A stretch of DNA of 20,423 nucleotides from Penium margaritaceum (lineage: Eukaryota > Streptophyta > Zygnematophyceae > Desmidiales > Peniaceae): contig SZWC01016128.1 in the NCBI GenBank assembly GCA_023375785.1, positions 2,584-23,006 on the forward strand, in the 5' to 3' direction. The position numbers and the translations under genes were made by a program. The notes beneath the pieces were generated by a model, which worked only from the letters and a program-made list of their open reading frames with translations, made no database searches and had not been told where the DNA came from. Shown piece by piece: positions 1-9,480 of this stretch (its first letter is position 1; each line of letters starts with the position of its first letter).

Positions 1-38
<38 letters not shown>

Positions 39-56
39 CGGGGGGGAGGAGGTTCT
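1..56. repeat. (AG)18 microsatellite with purine-rich flank
   Basis: Positions 1-36 are 18 uninterrupted AG units, followed by a G/A-rich stretch to about 56. It is a simple repeat with no coding content. The other end of the window is a (CT)16 repeat, so both ends are the same kind of microsatellite in inverted orientation. This may be where an assembly was cut rather than biology. Confidence 0.97.
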
Positions 57-565
57 TGAACTTGTTCAAAACATTTTACGTATGGTCAGCCAAGGGTTTG
101 TGTCTGATCCAATGTGTTCTTACAGGTGGAAAACATCAGTGGTTTGCCTTGCAATTTATTTTTTCTAGGATTGTGAGAAGGATGCTATTTTCCTTCCGCA
201 AATCAGCCTGAAATGCTTTGACTTATCCTTTTTCCTTTGGTTCTGTGACCTAGCCTCTGTGTCTTATCTTTATCATTCCTTTCTTTGCTTGTTCCTTTTC
301 ATCCTCTCAGCTGTCCTTCATTGCTTCGGCATTCCGCTCCTTAGCTTGTGGCTCCAAACAGCTCTTAGCTTCTCTTGCCATCTCTCTTGTGTAACCTTGT
401 CCATTCATTCTTTCCCAATCCTTGACTTTAGCTACCACTTCCGTGACTGTTATTTTTTCTTCCCCTCCTATCTTTCCGCTTGTACCACATTTGAGCTCCT
501 GGCACAATTCTGTGCTTCTGCCTGCTTCTTCCCACCTTTGGGTCAACATTCTCCAATTCTTGACA
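57..565 (+). mobile_element. Probable copia-type LTR, left boundary not resolved
   Basis: The stretch ends in TGACA directly before a canonical copia primer-binding site at 566, the arrangement found at the 3' end of a 5' LTR. I could not find a second copy in the window, so the left (TG) end cannot be set and the start given is only the end of the microsatellite. It contains AT- and pyrimidine-rich sequence with no convincing gene. A hydrophilic minus-strand open frame at 307-549 overlaps it, but I do not recognise it and treat it as probable chance. Confidence 0.45.
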
Positions 566-577
566 TGGTATTAGAGC
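566..577 (+). other. Primer-binding site (initiator-Met tRNA type) of a copia element
   Basis: TGGTATTAGAGC differs by one C-to-T change from TGGTATCAGAGC, the standard plant copia primer-binding site complementary to the 3' end of initiator-Met tRNA. It directly follows TGACA, a plausible LTR end. The change is what deamination of an old copy would give. Confidence 0.7.
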
Positions 578-1640
578 TAAGGCAACACTACCTTGGACCA
601 ATGGGTTTCACTATCTTTTCTGCTGCTTCAACGCCTTCTTCTCAGGTCATCACGTCTGTGGAAACACCCTGTTGATGATTCCACGATCTCTCAAATCAGC
701 AGTACCTCAGCACATCTCGTGCCTGGATCTATATCCTGCTCTCACATAAGCAACAGAAGCAACAACGCACAAATCTGCATCCTGTATTCATCCCAAGAAA
801 CTCAATCAGTAGCAGCTGCAACACTGCATACTGTCAGCCCCTTCTTCTCTCCTTCCCTCTCACGCACTGTTGCCTCTTGCCTTCCGGTTCACTATTTCTA
901 TGCCCCTCAAAGGAAGACCTTCTCAGCATGATCCCACGCCGGGGACTCCTCCTTGTTCCCACAATAAAATCCCAGAAACAACATCAGTAGCATCAGTGCA
1001 TGTGGTTCTTTCCTATGCCTGGTCCATGAATGCAACAACAAGAACATACAAAGACTCCATCTTGGACCTTTCTATCTCCTCAAAAAGCAGCAGCGTGAAT
1101 CTGTGTTTCTCAGCAGCAGTAAGCCTTGTGGATAACTTGCCACTTGTCCTTCTTCTTTGCACTACCCATCAAACAATTTTCTGATTCTTAGGGATGCCAC
1201 AAGTAGTTCCTCATTTTGTGCAATATGTCCTTCGTTGAAAGGAAACAGGTCTAGCCTCTACAGCTGGTCTCAAGTGGTTCTCTCATGCAATCACATGATT
1301 CTCATCAACAAGTAATACATGGATCATTTCTTACGTGGAGCATATAAGAATCTATGGGACTCCCCTTTAGGACCACCACACTACCAAAGTACCTTTCAAC
1401 CTATGTAACACTAAGAGGTTTTATTCATCAGGTGCCATTTGTAAAGTGCATCACCTATGTATTAAGTATATTCTTCACGCGTCTTTGAGGAGGTCGTCTT
1501 ATGATTTAGTAACATTTTTTACATGAAAAAGAGTCAATCCACACTCTCCTCGAAGAATTTGGCCTCCATCACACTGGATCTCATTGGGCCCATTGCACAA
1601 ATGCTCACAATCACACAGGTTACATTTTTTTTGCTGGAGG
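578..1640. other. No gene seen; probable retroelement leader and unclassified DNA
   Basis: After the primer-binding site the sequence carries scattered CAA/CAG motifs (about 740-830 and 1085-1115), as in the leaders of other LTR elements here, then plain mixed-composition DNA. Short plus-strand frames at 593-931 and 870-1184 have no recognisable domain and composition like background. No gag, protease or reverse-transcriptase motif follows, so this copy is truncated or non-autonomous. Confidence 0.5.
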
Positions 1641-1776
1641 CACTGCTTTTTCTTGGAAGAGCTGCAAACATGGCTGCGTGGCACAAAGCTGAATGAACCT
1701 TTTTATGTTGCACTTGGCTAAGGTGCATGTGAAGTTTCTCTGAGTTATCACGGTTGCAGCAGCTGCACATCCCCAT
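1499..1776 (-). pseudogene. Cys/His-rich open stretches, possible zinc-finger relic
   Basis: One minus-strand frame starting at 1776 has a C-x2-C-x10-H-x5-H arrangement (residues 4, 7, 18 and 24), the spacing of a C2H2 or U1-type zinc finger. A second frame (1684 to 1499) is unusually Cys-rich, with about eight cysteines in 55 residues. They overlap in different frames, so at most one reading is real in any segment, or a frameshift joins them. They lie just downstream of the degraded minus-strand coding sequence at 1785-2234 and could be its C-terminal part. I do not recognise the family, and chance is a real alternative. Confidence 0.25.
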
Positions 1777-1784
1777 TTATTGCA

Positions 1785-2234
1785 TCACGTTACACTGCCA
1801 CGATCAAAGCACAAAGGCCGTTGCATGAAATGACAGCATGCATCACTCAAGAGAAAGTACATCAATTTGTAGAATGATTTCAATGGTGACAAAAGCTCCG
1901 CTGGTCTTGTGCGTACTTTGTAGGTTGACATGTTCTCACACCGCGCAAGCATTATTGCATGGGTCTCAGCTGCCAGCAGGGTCTTGAACAACTCCTAGCC
2001 GCGGTGGGGGTCTGCTCTGGTGCCCGTATCAGGGGTCCCCAGGAACGAATCGATGTCGACAATGACAACCTGGGGTGCGGCATAGAGTAAGCTGCGCATG
2101 GCTCTCACCAAAACTTGCACCTGGCGGGGGCCGGCCGTCTGATACTGGCTCAAGTAATATGGCGGGACACCCTCCGCATCAGCCCACACCTGGAAGAGGG
2201 TCTCCCAGGCGTCGAGCCCAATATTGCTATTGTA
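1785..2234 (-). pseudogene. Unidentified degraded coding sequence, downstream half (interrupted by hAT)
   Basis: On the minus strand the frame from the hAT edge at 2234 down to 1785 is open for about 150 codons, broken once by TAG at 1995-1997 and ended by TGA at 1785-1787. Its composition looks protein-like, mixed hydrophobic and charged, for example a VVIVDIDSFLG segment and a later ETHAIMLARCENM segment. I do not recognise the family. If the hAT element and one copy of its 8-bp target duplication are removed, this frame continues in phase with the open frame at 6151-6408. It may be a dead host gene or part of another transposon. Confidence 0.4.
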
Positions 2235-2242
2235 GTGTGATG
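2235..2242. repeat. Left 8-bp target-site duplication of the hAT element
   Basis: GTGTGATG lies immediately outside the left terminal inverted repeat. It matches GCATGATG at 6151-6158, immediately outside the right end, at 6 of 8 positions. hAT transposases make 8-bp duplications, so the length is right and the mismatches fit an old insertion. Confidence 0.6.
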
Positions 2243-2253
2243 TAAGGGTGCAC

Positions 2254-2392
2254 AATGGATCAGATCCGCAGATCACAGGATGGATCCAGAATCCCAAGTC
2301 CGGATCGGATGTTGGATCCGGATCCCCAGATCCGGATCTGGATCCGCAGATCTATTTTGATCTGCGGATCGTCTTGGATCTGCGTAGCCTGA
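2254..2392. repeat. Left subterminal GGATCCG-rich block of the hAT element
   Basis: GGATCC, GATCCGGAT and AGATCCGGATC units are repeated and overlap through this block. It includes a perfect hairpin: 12-nt arms GATCCGCAGATC (2341-2352) and GATCTGCGGATC (2359-2370) around a 6-nt loop. hAT transposases bind short subterminal motifs, and a matching block lies at the other end, so this is probably transposase-binding DNA. Confidence 0.75.
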
Positions 2393-2550
2393 AACTGTGC
2401 GCTTTGCATTGACCACAATTATGCATTCAGAAAATGGTTTTCCTGAATTCATTATGTGCACTATCACAGTGCACACTTCCACAAGACTGAAAAAGATCCA
2501 TGTGGTAACAACACCATGTGGTGTAATCAGTGATAGAACTATCCACTATA

Positions 2551-2731
2551 TGCACCAGTTACCAAATGCTATGCACCATTTACATACTATACCAATGAAG
2601 GCCTCATGGTGAACCCATATCTTCTAAACTCACTGATTGCACCATTCACTATACATCATCTATGTTATGCACCATCAATAGCAGTCATCATCTGTAGTAA
2701 TGACCAACTACACAAATTTTCTTGCACCATT
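2551..2731. repeat. Cluster of five TGCACCA motifs inside the left end of the hAT element
   Basis: TGCACCA occurs at 2551, 2572, 2638, 2668 and 2723, usually followed by T and an A/T-rich stretch. The cluster lies between the GGATCCG block and the 3' end of the transposase relic. I did not see an equivalent cluster at the other end. It could be a second class of subterminal binding site or simply local duplication. Confidence 0.5.
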
Positions 2732-2829
2732 AACATTCAGTGGGAGTTCATGGGGCATATACAGAAGCAAAGGGAGGTACATAACACATTACAGAATGAA
2801 AAAAACAGAGACAACTGTCTTGATTGAAA

Positions 2830-5367
2830 ACAATGGACCATGTCATCTCCATCACGTCATCATCACAACCTTCCCCTCCCCCTTCACCCTCAGCCTCCTC
2901 CTCCTCATCCTCTTCATTCACAAAGATACTGAGACCCTCTTACTCCTCTGCTACTGCACGGGCCAGGTTTGCTTCCTTTGCTTACATCCTCAAATCCTTG
3001 ATGCGCTCCTCCTCGTCTGTGAATTCCTGAGCCACCATCCCATATCAGCTGACTTGGAAATCCAGGAGGGAGTGCTCGTTGATCCAGGACTTCATGGTAA
3101 GTAGATTCTCCACTATTGGATGGGCCACCGAGTGCCTGAATTTGGTAATCACGTGCCTGCCAGGAGAGAACAGGTGCTCAGATGGTGTGGATGTCCTGAG
3201 GAAGAGTAAACACATTAGTAGCCGCAAGGCACAGAGTTGGGAATTTTTTTCCGGATCTTCCTGAAATATTTCAGATTGTGGAAGCGTGGAGACTTCTTTG
3301 AGATTTTATTCCCATGCTCCACCTCCTCCTCCACCAAGGAGGATGGTGGAGCAGTAGCTCCAGTAGGAACCTCAGGCACTTCAAACATGTCAGCCATAGG
3401 ATTTGCAAGTGCTGCCTCCAACAGCACATCGTCCTCTTCGTGCTGCTGCTTAGGTTGCGGACGCAGATGGCGGAGAGCAGCAGGCACAGCAGGTCACAGA
3501 GCATTCACATTTGATGGCAATGCTGCTGCAGGCCCTGAGCTTTCTTGTGTAGGCTGGCTGCCCTGGGATCATGCCGCCGCTGCCGCTGCTTTTGCTGTAG
3601 CCGCTTTTGCTGTAGCCCTCTGTGCCTCCACCTTCTTGTGGTATGGTCGGAGTAGTTCCATCACCTTCATTTGGAGCTCTGCTGCACTGCTGATCCCCAT
3701 TAGCCAATTTTTGTGCTCATGGTACCTCATGCAAATGCGGGGATCCAGAGCTGTGGCCAGTGCATGACGAACAGACAGCAAGCTGACATTCATCTTCAGC
3801 CGGGATGGATGTCCAGGAGCAACTTCTCCTTTGGTTTTAGCCACCCTACTACGCCCCTCCTCTTTGACTTCTCTTTTGCTTCGAGTGTTTTCACCTGCCA
3901 CCCATTCAGCTTCTCCAACATGCTCGGAAAAAATGGGATGACAAGATTGATATTTACAATGTTTTTTTCCGTGTTTTCATCCGTGTAAGTATTGAATGGC
4001 TTCAGGATGAGGATCAGCAGGGTGATGAGGTTCCACTCATCAGTTTTCAGCTTCAACATCTCGCCATCCATCCCATAGCCATCCAGCCAAGTGGGCAGCA
4101 CACTCTTCAGGTGAAACACCATGGCCATCTTGTCCAGGGTACTGTTCCAACGCGTCTTTGAGTCTAGGTGCAACGTCTAGGAAGACACACCAGAAGCACC
4201 TGCAGCATTCATCAACCTATGCGTGCGGGGGATGGAGCTCGTAGAAAGCATGGCAATGACTCTGGCCTTGCCGATGATAACATTCACCGCTGGGATTTTG
4301 AGCGGATCATGCACGACAAGGTTCATGATATGACCCAGACAGCAGATGTGCCCTGCCTTCTCCATGGAGCAGTCAGATGGTATAAGGTGGTTATGGATCA
4401 TGTTGTCGTTTGTGCTTTCATGGTCAACAGTGAGGCAGAACAATTAGTCCTACAACCCCTAGGCTTTGAGAGCAGAGGAGGACACTTAAAACAAGATCAC
4501 TGCAGTTGGACTGTCGGGTACTGCGGGAAATGACAGCATGATTGTTTTCATGCACCAGTTCTCCATCCAGTGCGCTGTCACCCCCAGATATTCATCATGT
4601 TCTCCTTTTTCCACCAGTCAGTGGTGAAGCTGATAGCTAAAGTTACCTCTGACAGCAGCTTCTTGATGGGTGTAGAACACGGCGGTGGCGACGACAATCT
4701 GCCGCAAAACTGTCATGCGGTCCGGCAGGGTTGCTGCTGGATTGGCGTGCCAGAACTCTTGCTCCATCCACATCAAATCCATTGCCAAAAAACTGATGTT
4801 CTTTTCAATTTTGTGCTTCCAGACGCACTTCTGGAAGTACCGCTTGTCAAAAATGGCACCCACTACAGCAACACCATGGGCAATGACCGTGTTCCTAGGG
4901 CTGACCTCTGCTGCTTCGACAATGGTATTCACAGCTGCTGCTGTTGCTTTTTTTAGGTCCTGCAGTGCATGTTTCTCTTTCAACTTCTTCCAAATCTTCT
5001 TGTGCTTGATGCGCAGGTGCTTTCACATGTTGGAAGTGAACCTCTGCTTGCAGGAGAACGTCTTCAAGCAGGAGTTACACTTTGCCTGAGGGTCATCGGC
5101 TGGACTATCAGCCAGCTTTGTGAACTCGGTCCAGATGACCAACTGGTCATCACCGCGTTTACGCTTGTCACCCGCTTCGGCCACCTCGAGCTCATTGCTG
5201 TCTCCTTCATCCTCGTCATCGTCAGCTGGACGTTTCAGTGCAGCGGAGCTAGCCTCACCCGTGGCGGAGTGCTGTGCTCGGACGTGTTGGTGTTGGTGCA
5301 CACAGGTGAAAACGCCTAAGGCCAAATTCCTGACGTGTAGGAGCTCGATGGCAATAGAGTGGGCCTG
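2830..5367 (-). pseudogene. hAT transposase with BED zinc finger, broken by stops and frameshifts
   Basis: The frame opens after TAG at 5368-5370; no clear ATG is visible. In order: an acidic stretch (DDDEDEGD) and KRKR basic patch; a BED finger with CNSC and H-x4-H (about 4995-5073) split by TGA at 5023-5025; the catalytic-core FTTDWW motif (D at 4617-4619), reached only by a frameshift; YLGVTAHW and LSF in the first frame (about 4510-4590); several stops at 4444-4500; CLGHIMNLVV (about 4320-4350); TAG at 4177-4179 before KTRWNST; then ATALDPR in a shifted frame near 3750. The C-terminal dimerisation domain (STPSEHLFS, then an ENLLTMKSW motif) is at 3045-3200 after further shifts. An acidic tail runs to about 2830 with two stops. 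In active elements this enzyme excises and inserts the element by a DDE mechanism in the nucleus. The order and about 800-codon span suit the family; the copy is dead. Confidence 0.88.
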
Positions 5368-6040
5368 CTACCGCAGCGGAGCGGACCGGGATTGATCATA
5401 ACTTGCGCAAGCCGAGCACACTTGCGTTTTTTTTTGACAAATAAAACCCAAAAAGGCATGCATTGGATTTGATCACCGCAAACCCCCAACCTACACAATC
5501 CACATATTGTCTAATGTTCATAAACGAGAGCCAAGTTTTAAAAAAATAGGTCACAGCTAAATAAAACATCAAAGTAATTAACTAGCTTTGAACATGGTTT
5601 GATTGCTTTGAGCAGTGCACAATTCACCATGTTTACTTTTCAGGACCCTAAACATCGCTTTGTGTTTTTTACTGAAAATCTCCAGATAAGCAGATATCGT
5701 CATAGCCCATTCAACAAACATTGGAGCAATGGATCGATTCGAGGTTGTCACGCGGTGCGCGGGATCACCGGTCCAGCGCATATGAGGTGGACAGGTCCAG
5801 CATAGATGCATCAATCCTCAAAAGTGGAGTTGTGCATGGCATTTGGTGAGGTGGCAAATGTCGCCCAATGGACTGTGCCTTGCTGGCTGGTGGAGTGGTC
5901 ACCCAGTAGATAGGTATCTGTCATGCAAGAGGTGGTGGAGATGTCCGTATATGCACCTCTAAACTTGACTTCCGAGGTCATCCGAACTCGACCCTGGACC
6001 ATTTTCTGCCCCATTCCCCTCCCTCCAATAGCTGGCCGAG
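5368..6040. other. 5' region of the hAT element; no gene seen
   Basis: Between the transposase frame and the right subterminal block there is no coding frame I can support. It would hold the promoter and untranslated leader, or a first intron, of the minus-strand transposase. A short imperfect duplication (GGTCCAGC about 30 bases apart, around 5770-5803) is the only small repeat noticed. Confidence 0.5.
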
Positions 6041-6044
6041 GAGC

Positions 6045-6150
6045 GGTTCCTCGGATCCGATCTGAGGGTGGATCCGTATCCGCCGATCGATCCGAGATCC
6101 GAGATCCTTGGGTTGGGTCCACGGATCCGTGGATTCTGTGCGCACCCGTT
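6045..6150. repeat. Right subterminal GGATCCG-rich block and terminal inverted repeat
   Basis: This block repeats GGATCCG, GATCCGAGATC and related units and ends in the right inverted repeat at about 6131-6150. It contains a perfect 14-base palindrome, CCACGGATCCGTGG, at 6119-6132. Its composition mirrors the left block at 2254-2392, which is the main evidence that both belong to one element. Confidence 0.75.
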
Positions 6151-6158
6151 GCATGATG
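6151..6158. repeat. Right 8-bp target-site duplication of the hAT element
   Basis: GCATGATG directly follows the right inverted repeat and matches GTGTGATG at 2235-2242 at 6 of 8 positions. Confidence 0.6.
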
Positions 6159-6408
6159 GTGGGGTCTCAAAATCCTTCGGTCATTGATCCGCGGGAAGGG
6201 CAACCTCAGGGGCACACTCAAGGGTACGGGGAACCAGAAGTCCACCAAAGGACACGCTCGGAAAGTGGCACGTCGAGAATGAATATGCAGGCCACCCAGA
6301 ATCCTGCGCGGGAGTGGTCCGCTGGCCCAACTGGAGGCTGCTCATCCCCTTGACAGCCTCTCGTAGCCGGGGGTCAGAAACCTGGCAACCGGTTACTCTA
6401 GGGCCTTG
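6159..6408 (-). pseudogene. Unidentified degraded coding sequence, upstream half (interrupted by hAT)
   Basis: On the minus strand a frame is open from 6408 (just after TAA at 6409-6411) to a TGA at 6181-6183, 75 codons, and continues open from 6180 to the hAT edge. An ATG lies inside it at the MSSLQLGQ segment, near 6345. The product is polar and Pro/Ser/Gly-containing and I do not recognise it. Joined in phase across the hAT site with 2234-1785, the combined frame has two internal stops in about 235 codons, well below the roughly eleven expected at random. A second minus-strand open stretch in another frame lies upstream at 6449-6679 and may be related. No function is assigned. Confidence 0.35.
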
Positions 6409-6411
6409 TTA

Positions 6412-7250
6412 TTGCTGCGGTCAGCTGTGACTATTGTTACTACTGCTGTCATTTCCAGCTGTCATCTGCTCCTGCACGCCCTAAATCTACACGCCCTACT
6501 GCTGCACGTCCTCTTGAAGTGCTCCGACTGTAGCTGGCGGGGACTGCTACATCCTCTATATCATAGTGAGTATCTCCTCTAGGCTGGCCGCATGCGCCGC
6601 CTATTGCTGCCGGATGAACCTTCTGCGCCTGGCATGTGGATCCAATATCCTGAGAGCGAGGACTGCATTTCTCAGCCACGAAGCGAGAGCCAGGAGGAGC
6701 AGCAGGCCCCTTCTTCTTGTCGTCGCAAGATGCTATGTGAGCCGCTCAGTGGGGCAAAATGAAAAAGTGGTTGGATTGACAAGGTGATTGTGTCTCCTGA
6801 GGGCTCTGAATGTGTAATAGATTTGACGTCTAGGTCAAGTAATTGGAAATGATGTCAGTACCCACAATGATGACAGCAGCATGAATGTTGTCCAGATCAA
6901 GCAAAAATTGGAGCGATGATGCAGCAGAGGATTCTTAACACAATGGTGGTGCTTTTGTGCCCAAAAAAAAAAACTTCAAGAAAGTTTCAAAAACTTCACT
7001 ACTTTATCACAACCCAAAATCCAAAAAACATCTAAATCTGAGAGCTTGTTTTCATTTCTTCTATCCTACAAATCACGAAACAAAGGAAAAGTGGATGTGA
7101 TGGCTAGGTTATGACCAGGGCTTTCTAATGAGCCCTTACATTTCTAGAATAGTGGTCATTTGGGGTCGTCATGCTCTCATATGTCAGGGATGGTGGTAGA
7201 TGTGAACTGACTAAAACTTCCAAGAAGCTTCACACACCGCGTAGGGAAAT
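6412..7250. other. No gene seen
   Basis: Mixed-composition DNA with a run of ten A at about 6963-6972 and no recognisable coding, RNA or repeat signature on either strand, apart from a weak minus-strand frame at 6449-6679. Confidence 0.5.
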
Positions 7251-7484
7251 CAGATGCCCCAACTGCTACGGGAAAAGGTTGGACGACCCTTTTCTGCATT
7301 CATAGTGGTGGCATGGGGATGCGGTTGTAGATTTCTTTGCAAGGTTGTCTCCACTACTGCAAGCTGTTGTGGTGGATCATCGTGGGTTGGTGGGTCCTCC
7401 CATGAATGTGTCTGTAGCAATGACTCTCACAGCTGCTACCACTATTGCGTCTCTGGTGCACAGCTCAACTAGGAATGCCTTGCT
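7250..7484 (-). mobile_element. Leader of LTR-A element copy 1
   Basis: Read on the minus strand from 7484 downward, this matches the leaders of copies 2 and 3. GAGCTGTGC, then GAGACGCAATAG, then GCAGCTGTGAGAGTCA appear in the same order and spacing as GAGCTGCGC, GAGACGCAGCAC and GCAGCAGTGAGAGTCA after the primer site of copy 3. No gag start codon or protease motif follows. The left limit is where I could no longer see similarity. Confidence 0.65.
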
Positions 7485-7496
7485 ATTCTGATACCA
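7485..7496 (-). other. Primer-binding site of LTR-A copy 1
   Basis: The minus strand reads TGGTATCAGAAT, ten of twelve bases of the copia initiator-Met primer site. It directly follows an LTR ending in TTCATCA, the same junction as in copies 2 and 3. Confidence 0.75.
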
Positions 7497-8320
7497 TGAT
7501 GAACTACTAGGAAGCTTCCTACCATCACTGCTGCTGATGTGGCGACACTTTCCATAAATCTCGCACACTAGCAAACAAACAGGTGTCAGAAATGAAAAGC
7601 ATTAGGCTAGGGAGATGTGCAAAGTGTCATAAGCTCCTAAAGCTTAGTAATGCAGAGAGAAATGACCATTGAAAAGCACACAGCATAAACACCTGCCACG
7701 GTGCATGGCGGGTGATGCATGTGGCTAAGAAACTGCTAGGAACCTTTCTAGCCTTGCTCTCGTTAACATCACAACACTGTCCAGTGAGCTGACGCACTAG
7801 CAAGCAAACAGGTGCAAGAAATAGCAAGGGTATAGCAAGTCTCATAAGCTCCAATAGCTTAGTAATGCAAAGAAAGGTGACAATGGAAAAGCACTCAATG
7901 TAAATACCTGCCATGGTAAACGGCGGGTGACACACGCGGAAGTGTCTGTTTGTCCTAAAACCGGCCCAAAACGATTGTTTTGGCCGTAACTCTGCGCACA
8001 ATTATCCAAACACACCACCATCTGAACCTAGAAATGGAGAATCTTGAGCCAGACTCTATGAAAGTTCACACAAATAGGCTTGTGGATACATCGGTGGATA
8101 CAAGATGTGTACGTGCAAATCAAACACAAAATCCAGTCAACCAAGAAAACTCTACGCATTGGAAAAAATCTGCAAAGCGTCCTAGCAAGCAGCCAAGATG
8201 CTTTGACAGGTGTCTGACAACTGCTCATGGGGGTCACCATCCACCAGTGCTCCCGTGCTAGTTGGGTCCGTATGAGGAATCTGCACGAGCATGGACACGG
8301 CAGGATGATCACGGTAGAGG
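7497..8320 (-). mobile_element. LTR-A copy 1, with its 3' part duplicated in tandem
   Basis: On the minus strand this matches LTR-A copy 3 along its length: the Gln-less conserved blocks CCGTGTCCATGCTCGTGCAG, GGTTCAGA(C/T)GGTG, GCCGGTTTTAGGACAAAC, CACCCGCCGT and GGAAGCTTCCTAG all recur in order. It is longer than copy 3 because the last 215 or so bases occur twice: 7727-7945 and again at about 7510-7722. At the junction a complete LTR 3' end (TTCCTAGCAGTTTCTT) is followed at once by the middle of a second LTR. Only the inner unit is followed by a primer site. The right boundary near 8310-8320 is where similarity to copy 3 ends. Confidence 0.75.
7510..7945. repeat. Tandem duplication of about 215 bp within LTR-A copy 1
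   Basis: Unit one is about 7510-7722 and unit two about 7727-7945. Both contain CACTAGCAA(A/G)CAAACAGGTG, CATAAGCTCC, TTAGTAATGCA and ACCTGCCA(C/T)GGT in the same order. The units have diverged by many substitutions, so the duplication is old or the two LTR pieces were already different when they came together. Confidence 0.8.
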
Positions 8321-9480
8321 GTGAGGAGGAGGAAGCAGTGGAGATGGAGCTCGCGAATTGGGACAAAGGCGTCGGAGGACTTGCGGTCACTTCTACAACA
8401 AGCAGACTCTGCTGAAGGGTGCCAGCAACTTCATGAGCTGATGTCGCTTGGAGAAATTAGCGATGATCCCAAAGAATCATCTGTAGTGACTTAGACAACT
8501 TGGAGAGGGCCACTTGTTCGAAGCCCAAGAAGAGCTTCAAGCGGTCCAGATGCGCCTACATCATGATGGTATCAAGGACCCATGGTTGCACCCCGCCACC
8601 ATGCCAAACAGTACATGAAGATGCATGACGCATCGCTCTTGCTGCTTTTGGACTTTGTGAGCGTTGTGTGTCTGGTAGTGGTTGTGGTAGGAAGGTTAGA
8701 CACTCTTTGAATCTGCTTACATCTTCAATAAGGTCTCCCACTACTCGTCACTGTCATAGCAAGGTGGAGTTGTCTCAAATCCCTCAGGTCATTGCTTTGT
8801 GGAGGGGGCATCCTCAGGGTCAGGAGGTGGTGGATGAGGTACAGGGAGACCACCAGTTAGAGAAACACCACCAAAAGTGAATGCCGATAAAAATTGTGGC
8901 TACTGCAAACGGCAAGAAGGTGAAGGCGTAAACTACTAAAAGGATGATGCAGCTCTAGCGGCTCCTACTTTCATCGACTGTGAGGCTCTTGAACATTCCC
9001 TTAGTAAGTTTGCGATCTCTTGCAGCACATTGTCCTCATGTAGCTGCTAGCGACGGATCTAATCCTGCACTAGAAAAAGCTCTTCAATCACGAGTGACTA
9101 CGACAGTGGGCTCATGACGACTGAGTAGGAGGAAGAAGAGGGGTATTCCAGGTCCTTGCCTTGAACACGGACCGGCGTCATGTGCCACTTAATATGGGTG
9201 CAAAATTGAAAGTTGTCGAAACAAGAAATCGACAGCATTCTTGAGAACTTGAAACACTGGTACAGAAGGACGTTTTGACCCCAAAAACGGTGATGTGAGC
9301 ATAGCTAATGATGATGTAAGCAAAACCTACACTAGCATAGAAAAGACCGGCACAAAAAGAGATAGTGCAACTTATGCTAGTGAAGCTATAGCTTTTCTTA
9401 CATCCTTCTTGTGGTTGTGCATGTGTTTTGTAGCCATTGCATTACTATGCAACTTGGCAGTAGTTTCATACCAGTGCCAT
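8321..9480. other. No gene seen; possible interior of a non-autonomous LTR-A element
   Basis: This lies between two minus-oriented LTR-A copies, so it may be the interior of an element whose 5' LTR is copy 2 and whose 3' LTR is the outer unit of copy 1. Short plus-strand frames (for example 8668-8880, polar, no recognised domain) are present. No gag, protease, integrase or reverse-transcriptase motif is visible on either strand. Confidence 0.45.

Larger units (their letters stand above)
2243..6150 (-). mobile_element. hAT-superfamily DNA transposon, degraded full-length copy
   Basis: The 3.9-kb element is bounded by imperfect terminal inverted repeats. The left end reads TAAGGGTGCACAATGGATC and the right end, on the minus strand, AACGGGTGCGCACAGAATCC; after a short gap both continue into GATCCG. 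Plant Ac-like hAT ends commonly resemble TAGGGGTG-CAATGG followed by GGATC or GGGTC repeats, which this matches. Both ends carry GGATCCG-rich subterminal blocks, and 8-bp flanks match at 6 of 8 positions. Inside is one minus-strand transposase pseudogene with BED finger, catalytic-core motifs and dimerisation domain. The 825 bases between the right end and the transposase hold no other gene. Stops and frameshifts make it inactive. Boundaries were found by eye and could shift by a few bases. Confidence 0.8.

Noticed and set aside
307..549. Hydrophilic, charged minus-strand frame of 80 codons
   Set aside because: Its composition looks protein-like, but it lies opposite a probable LTR, has no recognised motif and no supporting neighbour. 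Kept as possible chance.
3237..3767. Plus-strand frame of 176 codons
   Set aside because: Antisense to the hAT transposase relic, which is supported by conserved motifs on the minus strand.
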